From: Firmicutes bacterium CAG:449
Lineage (GTDB): Bacteria > Bacillota_I > Bacilli_A > RFN20 > CAG-449
Assembly: GCA_000432895.1 (NCBI GenBank)
Contig: FR889407.1
Coordinates: 21,732-32,160 of the forward strand
Reading direction: 5' to 3'
DNA: 10,429 bases
This document shows positions 5,553-10,429 of this stretch, piece by piece. The translations under genes were made by a program, and so were the position numbers. How positions within the stretch are numbered: the stretch's first letter is position 1; each line of letters begins with the position of its first letter. The notes under the pieces were generated by a model that searched no databases, was not told the DNA's origin, and worked only from the letters and a program-made list of their open reading frames with translations.

Positions 5553-8222
5553 ATGGAAGAAAAATTTATAAAAGTTAACTGCCCACATTGTAGTTATGCA
5601 TTAACTTTTCAAGAAACAGATGAAAATGTAGTATGCCCTCAATGTGATTCTGTTTTTGGTGCTAAAGAATTACAAAGAAATGTAAGTATGGTTAATAAAA
5701 TTGAACCTAATTTGACTACGACATTACTTGATTCAATTGAATCTAGTGATGCTGCTTTAGCATATTTAGAAAATTATTTTGCAACATTTAACTGGGAAAA
5801 TTTCATTAATGAAACTAATATCACAATTCTTGATATTAAAAAAATGGTAGAAAAAAGAAAAGTTGTTAATGCAAGCGATGCATCAACTTGGGTTTTAGAA
5901 TTTAAAGCTTATGTAGTTCCACTACTTAGAAAAATTGAAGGATTAAATAATTTAGTTGATAAAATGGTGAAAAATCATAAAAGCGAACAAAGATTTGTTT
6001 ATTATGATACATATAAAGAAATTATTGCTAATTTAATTGCTGAAAGAGATAATCTTTTTAAAATTTTAAATGCTGATATTGAATTTGCTAAAAAATATGG
6101 TGTTAAAAATGATGTTTTAGCATTAATGGAAGAAGAAAATAAAAAATTAACTAAAGCATTATCTTCTTTACAAGAAGCTACTCCAATTGAAGATATTCCT
6201 GCATTTAATAAAGTTCTTAAAGAAGAAGAAACTAGAGTAGTAGAAAAATATCGTGAAATGGATATTGATGCTCCTAGTGTATTTAAAAGTGCATTAGAAG
6301 ATGTTGAAAGTGGAAGATATAATACTGCAAGTAATAAATTATCAACAATTTTAGAATATAGAAATGCTCAAGAAATAGTTAATAAAATTAATCGTATTGC
6401 TGTTTTTGGTGATTTATATTTAATTGGTAATAAAACTTATTATTTAAAATCAACTGCAGTTGTTCAAACTTTTAATCCTTTAGAAAACGAGAAGAAAAAA
6501 GGTAAAAAACAACAAGTAGAGGTAGTTGAACAAGATGATGTAAATCATTGTTATGAATTATATGAAATTGAAGATTTAAATCCTTCTACAACCGCTTTAG
6601 TTAGTGATATTGTTTGTGTTATTACTGTTTTTGGCTCTAAATTATATTATTTTAAAAGAAATGTTGGTATTGTTTATTTTGATGTTCAAACAAAAGAAAC
6701 AGTTGAAGTATATAAAACTTTATTAAAGAACTTAGTTTTATTTAAAGATGGTAATAATAGTATGTATATTAATACCTTCCATACAAAAGTATTTATAAAA
6801 AGAATTCTTGAGCATAGAATTGAACAAAAGAAAGGTTGTATTTTCAAAAAGAAGCCTCTTGATGAAGGCCCTCTTAAAGGAAATAATTATGAATTAGTAG
6901 AATTAGATTTAATAAAGAATTCAGCAAAAACAATTATTCCTGAATTAGTTGATGTATTTGACTACTTTGATAATAAATTCTTCTATACAGCATTTACAGA
7001 TAAAGATAGTAAATTTAGTGAATTTTTTATGTTAGATACAACTACATATAATAAAAAGAAATTCTTGTCTTCTGATTGCCAAATTTTATCTGTTAAAGAA
7101 GGTAAAATTGTATATGCAAAATGGAAATATACTTTCTACAATAAAGACTTACATATTTTAGATATTGAAACAGAAGAAGATAAGGTTCTTGAAACTAACT
7201 TCTATGACTTTATTGCTGTAAAAGAAGGTAAAGTATTCTATACAGTTGGTAATAATAAATTTGCTCCATTGTTCTCAATTAATTTTGATGGCACTAATCG
7301 TATGGAAATAATGAAAGAAGTCGAAAATATTATCGGAAGTAATGGTAATTTCTTCTTCTTTGTTAAAGGTAAATATAATAAAGCTATTTGGAAAATATCT
7401 TTGGATGGTAAAGAAAGAATTTGCTTATGCACTTCATTTAAAAAGTTAATTCATATTACACCAACTAATACATTCTATATTGATTCTTCTGATTCATTAT
7501 GTATGGTTAGAAATGATGGGAAGATGCTTAAAGAAATTGCACAAGGTGTTGATAAAAATCAAAGCATTTGCATTGCTAGAGATGGTATTTATTTTACTAG
7601 AAGAGAATTGATTAACATCGATAAAACTACTAGAAAAGGCATCTATAATAGTTCTATTTACTTTATTGACTTTAATGGTAAAGATTTTAAAAAGGTCATG
7701 TTTGATGTTGATAAAGTTTATTATGATGAAAAAGAAGATGGTTTCTATTTCAAAAGAACAGAAACAACTGATTTTGAATTTGTTGATGTTGTTGATAAAA
7801 AACACAATAACACTCATTATGATACAATTGATTTAATTCGTTTCTATCGTTATGATTTTGTTAAACATGAATATACACTTGTTTTAACAACTAATTATCC
7901 AACACCAAATAGTGTTGATCTTAAAAAAGGTTGCTTTAGAAAGAAACAAATTCATATGGTTGGTGAAATTCATGAATTACCAGTTCAAATAGAATACATT
8001 AGAGAAGATGTAGCTGAAGAAGGCGAAGTTTTACAAGATCAAATTAATGAAATTGAAGAAAAAAAGGAAGAAAAAGCTTTTGCCAAAATTGTAAAAAAAG
8101 TAAAAAAACCATCTGTAAAAGGTGGTAAAAAGAATCATAAAGGCGTAAAAATCTTTATATTTATCGTTCTAACTTTAATATTAGTTAGTACAATAGTAGG
8201 TTTAATTAGTAGTTTATCTTAA
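5553..8222 (+). CDS. Zinc ribbon, helical and beta-propeller-like, tail-anchored protein (889 aa), function unknown
   Basis: An in-frame ATG at 5502 exists inside the YidD gene, but the GGGAGGAG ribosome site (5540-5547) directly precedes the ATG at 5553, which gives MEEKF and a zinc ribbon as N-terminus, so I chose that start. Seen in order: a zinc ribbon with CPHC (10-13) and CPQC (28-31); a helical region (about 45-280) that ends in a TPR-like repeat (ALEDVESGRYNTASNKL, near 247-263); a long region of alternating beta strands (about 280-810) with recurring patterns such as KVFYTVGNN, PLFSINFDG, AIWKISLDG, SIYFIDFNG, resembling DUF5050-type six-bladed propellers; a Glu- then Lys-rich linker; and one membrane helix at about 867-885. 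With no signal peptide and a basic stretch before the last helix, it is predicted tail-anchored with everything else in the cytoplasm. It is the last gene of the operon, 1 nt after the YidD stop. Its function is unknown; a sensor or docking platform is a guess. Confidence 0.85.
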   Translation: MEEKFIKVNCPHCSYALTFQETDENVVCPQCDSVFGAKELQRNVSMVNKIEPNLTTTLLDSIESSDAALAYLENYFATFNWENFINETNITILDIKKMVEKRKVVNASDASTWVLEFKAYVVPLLRKIEGLNNLVDKMVKNHKSEQRFVYYDTYKEIIANLIAERDNLFKILNADIEFAKKYGVKNDVLALMEEENKKLTKALSSLQEATPIEDIPAFNKVLKEEETRVVEKYREMDIDAPSVFKSALEDVESGRYNTASNKLSTILEYRNAQEIVNKINRIAVFGDLYLIGNKTYYLKSTAVVQTFNPLENEKKKGKKQQVEVVEQDDVNHCYELYEIEDLNPSTTALVSDIVCVITVFGSKLYYFKRNVGIVYFDVQTKETVEVYKTLLKNLVLFKDGNNSMYINTFHTKVFIKRILEHRIEQKKGCIFKKKPLDEGPLKGNNYELVELDLIKNSAKTIIPELVDVFDYFDNKFFYTAFTDKDSKFSEFFMLDTTTYNKKKFLSSDCQILSVKEGKIVYAKWKYTFYNKDLHILDIETEEDKVLETNFYDFIAVKEGKVFYTVGNNKFAPLFSINFDGTNRMEIMKEVENIIGSNGNFFFFVKGKYNKAIWKISLDGKERICLCTSFKKLIHITPTNTFYIDSSDSLCMVRNDGKMLKEIAQGVDKNQSICIARDGIYFTRRELINIDKTTRKGIYNSSIYFIDFNGKDFKKVMFDVDKVYYDEKEDGFYFKRTETTDFEFVDVVDKKHNNTHYDTIDLIRFYRYDFVKHEYTLVLTTNYPTPNSVDLKKGCFRKKQIHMVGEIHELPVQIEYIREDVAEEGEVLQDQINEIEEKKEEKAFAKIVKKVKKPSVKGGKKNHKGVKIFIFIVLTLILVSTIVGLISSLS

Positions 8223-8238
8223 TTTTATTAGATTATTT

Positions 8239-8271
8239 AAAAAGGATACATTTTGTGGTGTATCCTTTTTT
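8239..8271. terminator. Strong bidirectional terminator between the operon and the DUF1540 gene
   Basis: AAAAAGGATACA (8239-8250) and TGTATCCTTTTT (8259-8270) are perfect 12-bp inverted arms around an 8-nt loop. The right arm ends in six Ts for plus-strand transcripts, and the left arm gives five Ts on the minus strand. It lies 16 nt after the operon's last stop and immediately beyond the stop of the convergent DUF1540 gene, so it serves both. Confidence 0.9.
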
Positions 8272-8272
8272 C

Positions 8273-8578
8273 TTATTTTTCTCTTACTTGACAACATCTA
8301 GCGCCATTATTTCGTCGATCAATACGAATATAAGCTGCTGCACATTCACCACCTGCATTATTTAAGCAAGTAGTTTTATTACACATAATCATATGTTCGT
8401 CGTGTTTTAATGACATTCCATCTTCATAAGAAAACTCAAAATTACAATTAGCATCAGTTTTATCACACTTATGATAATCATTACAAAAAGCATCTTCAGA
8501 AATCGACAATTCGTTTTTTGAACAATGTGAACATTGATTATATTTACATTGATATTCGTGACATTTTAAATTAGTCAT
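8273..8578 (-). CDS. Small cysteine-rich protein with two DUF1540 repeats
   Basis: The 101-residue protein has 12 cysteines. Two copies of the DUF1540 pattern are visible: LKCHEYQCKYNQCSHCSKNELSI (4-26), ending near FCNDY (31-35), and IMCNKTTCLNNAGGECAAAYIRI (64-86) followed by ARCC (93-96). DUF1540 proteins are small, common in Bacillota and probably bind a metal through these cysteines; no firm function is known. A TTG at 8593 opens the same frame, but its first bases form the GGAGG ribosome site (8587-8591) located 8 nt before the ATG at 8578, so the ATG is the start. The gene is convergent with the SPFH operon, sharing its terminator, and divergent from the ABC exporter gene. No signal peptide or membrane helix is seen, so it should be cytosolic. 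Confidence 0.85.
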   Translation of the reverse strand: MTNLKCHEYQCKYNQCSHCSKNELSISEDAFCNDYHKCDKTDANCNFEFSYEDGMSLKHDEHMIMCNKTTCLNNAGGECAAAYIRIDRRNNGARCCQVREK

Positions 8579-8654
8579 AATTTTTTCCTCCAATAGTATT
8601 ATTTGTAAGAGTTTTAATTTATATTAAAAATTATTAAAACAATATTATTTAAAC

Positions 8655-8671
8655 ATTATATTGTGTATAAT
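8655..8671. promoter_or_regulatory. Facing -10 boxes between DUF1540 and ABC exporter genes
   Basis: ATTATA (8655-8660, TATAAT on the minus strand) and TATAAT (8666-8671, plus strand) form a perfect inverted repeat around a 5-bp core. The plus-strand box places the transcription start at 8678 or 8679, at the ABC exporter ATG. The minus-strand box would give DUF1540 a leader of about 70 nt. Neither has a good -35, so expression may be weak or need an activator. Both cannot be occupied at once, so the two genes may compete for polymerase. Confidence 0.45.
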
Positions 8672-8678
8672 AAATGGC

Positions 8679-10429
8679 ATGATATTTGGAAAGCATGTTA
8701 ACAAATTTTATCTTAAATATTTTTTTAATTTCTTTATAGGAATACTTTTTTTGGTGCTTATTGATGTTGTGCAATTATTTGTACCAGAAATTATGGCCAA
8801 TTTAACTAAAGCTAATGATAGTAATTCTTTAACTCAACAAATGATTAATCAAAACGCTTTATATATCTTTTTGATAGGTGTTTTTATGTTTGTTGGAAGA
8901 TTTATTTGGAGAATATCTATTTTAGGTGGATCTTTTAAAGTGGCATGTGATTTAAGAGAAGAGATGTTTTCTAAAAGTGAAATTTTAGATAATAAATATT
9001 ATCGTAAAAATAAAGTTGGTGGAATAATGTCTTATTTCACTAGTGATTTAGATACGATTCAAGAAGCTTATGGTTGGGGAACAGTTATGCTTGTTGATTC
9101 TGTATTTTTAAGTGTTTTATCTTTTTATAAAATGTTAAAAGTTAATGTTAAATTAACATTAATTTGCTTAATTCCTTTAATTGGATTATGTATTTTTGCT
9201 TATTTTGTGGATGTCAAAATTGAAAAGATTTATGGAGAAAGACAAGATGCTTTTGAAAGAATGTCTGACTATACTCAAGAAATTTTTACAGGATTAAGAG
9301 TGATTAAAGCTTTTGTTAGAGAAGTTTTAGAAGCAAAAAGATTTAAAAAAGTTAATTTAGAAAACAAAAATAAAGATATTGCTTTAGTAAAATTTTCGAC
9401 ATTTTTAGATACTGGTTTTTCAATTTTAATTGAAGGTATGGTCGCACTTGGTTTAACTGTTGGAGCGTTATTTATTTATCAATATTTATTCGAAGGTGGA
9501 AGTGAATTTACTCGTGCTGATATGATTGAATTTAATGGCTATTTTAATTCTATTATTTGGCCAATGATTGCCTTAGGACAAATTATTTCTTTAAGATCAA
9601 GGGCAAAAGCTTCTTTAAAAAGAATTTCTTCTTTTCTTGATGAAAAAGTTGAAGTTAAAGATAATGATGTTATTCAACTTGATAAATTAGATGGTGAGAT
9701 TGAATTTAAAGATTTTTCTTACCATTATGATGATTCTTCTGATGTATTAAAACATATTAATTTAACAATTCATAAAGGAGAAAATATTGGTATTGTTGGT
9801 AAGATTGGTTCAGGTAAATCAACATTGGTTAGTTGTTTATTAAGATTAGATAATTTTGAAAAGGGAAAAATCTTTTTAGATCATCAAGATATTATGACTT
9901 TACCAATTAAATTTGTTAGAAATAATATTTCTTATGTTCCTCAAGATAATTTTTTATTTTCTACGACAATTGAAGAAAATGTAAATTTTGCAAAAGAATC
10001 TTTAAATGAAGAAGAAATTATAGAAGCATGTGAATTTAGTGATGTTCATCATAATATTGTGGACTTTGTTGAAGCATATAAAACATTAATTGGAGAAAGA
10101 GGAGTAACTCTTTCAGGTGGGCAAAAACAAAGATTATCAATTGCTAGAGCATATATTAAAAAAGCTCCAATTATGATATTAGATGATGCAGTTTCGGCAG
10201 TTGATGTTAAAACTGAAGAAATTATTCTAAATAATTTAAAAGAAAAAAGAAAAGGTCTAACTACTTTAGTAGTGGCTTCAAGAGTTTCTACAATTGAAAA
10301 AATGGATCGAATTATTGTTTTAAATAATGGTGAAGTAGAAGCTTTTGATACACATGAAAATTTATTAAAAATTTCACCAACATATTTAAGAATGGTTACT
10401 TTACAACAACTTGAAAAAGAAGCGGGTGA
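8679..10429 (+). CDS. ABC exporter half-subunit with degenerate nucleotide site (partial, heterodimer type)
   Basis: A type IV (MsbA-like) ABC exporter: a membrane domain fused to an ATPase domain that would pump a lipophilic compound, drug or peptide out of the cell. 583 codons are present and the frame is still open at the window end, though the family's usual length suggests the stop is a few codons away. The membrane part covers about 1-315, with clear helices near 13-35 and 60-80 and an ALG/RAKASLKRI linker (298-315). The ATPase has Walker A GKIGSGKST (374-382), Q-loop YVPQ (419-422), signature LSGGQ (478-482) and Walker B IMILDD (498-503). Asp503 replaces the catalytic Glu, and the switch histidine is Ser534 (VVASRVSTI). 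Such a degenerate site with an intact signature is typical of one half of heterodimeric exporters (TM287/288, BmrCD type), so the partner gene should follow. The start MIFGKHVNKFYLKY fits these proteins; there is no ribosome site, and the mRNA looks leaderless. Confidence 0.9.
   Translation, partial: MIFGKHVNKFYLKYFFNFFIGILFLVLIDVVQLFVPEIMANLTKANDSNSLTQQMINQNALYIFLIGVFMFVGRFIWRISILGGSFKVACDLREEMFSKSEILDNKYYRKNKVGGIMSYFTSDLDTIQEAYGWGTVMLVDSVFLSVLSFYKMLKVNVKLTLICLIPLIGLCIFAYFVDVKIEKIYGERQDAFERMSDYTQEIFTGLRVIKAFVREVLEAKRFKKVNLENKNKDIALVKFSTFLDTGFSILIEGMVALGLTVGALFIYQYLFEGGSEFTRADMIEFNGYFNSIIWPMIALGQIISLRSRAKASLKRISSFLDEKVEVKDNDVIQLDKLDGEIEFKDFSYHYDDSSDVLKHINLTIHKGENIGIVGKIGSGKSTLVSCLLRLDNFEKGKIFLDHQDIMTLPIKFVRNNISYVPQDNFLFSTTIEENVNFAKESLNEEEIIEACEFSDVHHNIVDFVEAYKTLIGERGVTLSGGQKQRLSIARAYIKKAPIMILDDAVSAVDVKTEEIILNNLKEKRKGLTTLVVASRVSTIEKMDRIIVLNNGEVEAFDTHENLLKISPTYLRMVTLQQLEKEAG

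Noticed and set aside
7238..7432. 64-codon open frame on the minus strand
   Set aside because: It lies inside the tail-anchored protein gene on the opposite strand, has no ribosome site and its product looks like a low-complexity antisense of AT-rich coding sequence.
7497..7817. 106-codon open frame on the minus strand
   Set aside because: It is antisense to the same large gene; the Phe/Ile/Asn-rich product is the mirror of Lys/Asp/Asn codons and matches no family.
8695..8739. Short frame MLTNFILNIFLISL starting near GGAAAG
   Set aside because: The GGAAAG lies too close to the ATG and the frame stops after 14 codons inside the exporter gene, whose own frame from 8679 is continuous and family-like.
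1..10429. tRNA or rRNA genes, CRISPR arrays, insertion sequences, recoded TGA codons
   Set aside because: No cloverleaf, regular spaced repeat, transposase or terminal inverted repeat was seen by eye, and TGA ends pth exactly where family length predicts, so the genetic code is standard.

Overview
The window is very AT-rich and uses TGA as a normal stop codon: pth ends in TGA, inside an ATGA overlap with mfd. It therefore reads as standard bacterial code 11, not the Mycoplasma/Spiroplasma code. AGGAGG-type ribosome sites, consensus sigma-A promoters, the pth-mfd pair without the sporulation gene fin, DegV next to TetR, DUF1540 and a heterodimer-type ABC exporter all point to a low-GC Bacillota. 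An uncultured gut-type Bacilli lineage (Erysipelotrichales / RF39 / Acholeplasma side) is the best guess. The lineage is inferred, not shown.

Layout. Positions 1-1487 (minus) hold housekeeping genes: the N-terminal 312 codons of mfd (cut by the window edge) and upstream pth, with its own extended -10 promoter and a leader of about 12 nt. Positions 1535-3023 hold a TetR regulator (minus) and a DegV/FakB-type fatty-acid-binding protein (plus), divergent around a perfect 10-bp inverted repeat that overlaps the candidate -10 boxes of both. Positions 3024-3348 carry no recognised protein gene but are not empty. They hold a promoter, two strong hairpins that look like a free-standing small RNA, a second terminator, and a perfect-consensus promoter for the next operon.

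Positions 3261-8271 form the most interesting block, a tightly packed four-gene operon. It encodes (1) an SPFH-domain protein of the YdjI type with two C-terminal zinc ribbons, (2) a four-helix membrane protein with a cytoplasmic helical tail, (3) a YidD domain fused to two N-terminal membrane helices, and (4) an 889-residue protein with an N-terminal zinc ribbon, a helical/TPR-like region, a long beta-rich repeat region that looks like a propeller, and a C-terminal membrane anchor. The gaps are 2 nt, a 19-nt overlap and 1 nt, and one 12-bp terminator closes the unit. All soluble parts are predicted to be cytoplasmic, so the products may form a membrane-bound scaffold complex on the inner face of the membrane. 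I know of no described system with this composition.

Positions 8273-10429 hold a small 12-cysteine DUF1540 protein (minus) and, divergently, an ABC exporter half-subunit with a degenerate ATP site. The exporter runs off the window end. Its ATG lies 7 nt after a perfect TATAAT with no ribosome site, so its mRNA is probably leaderless.
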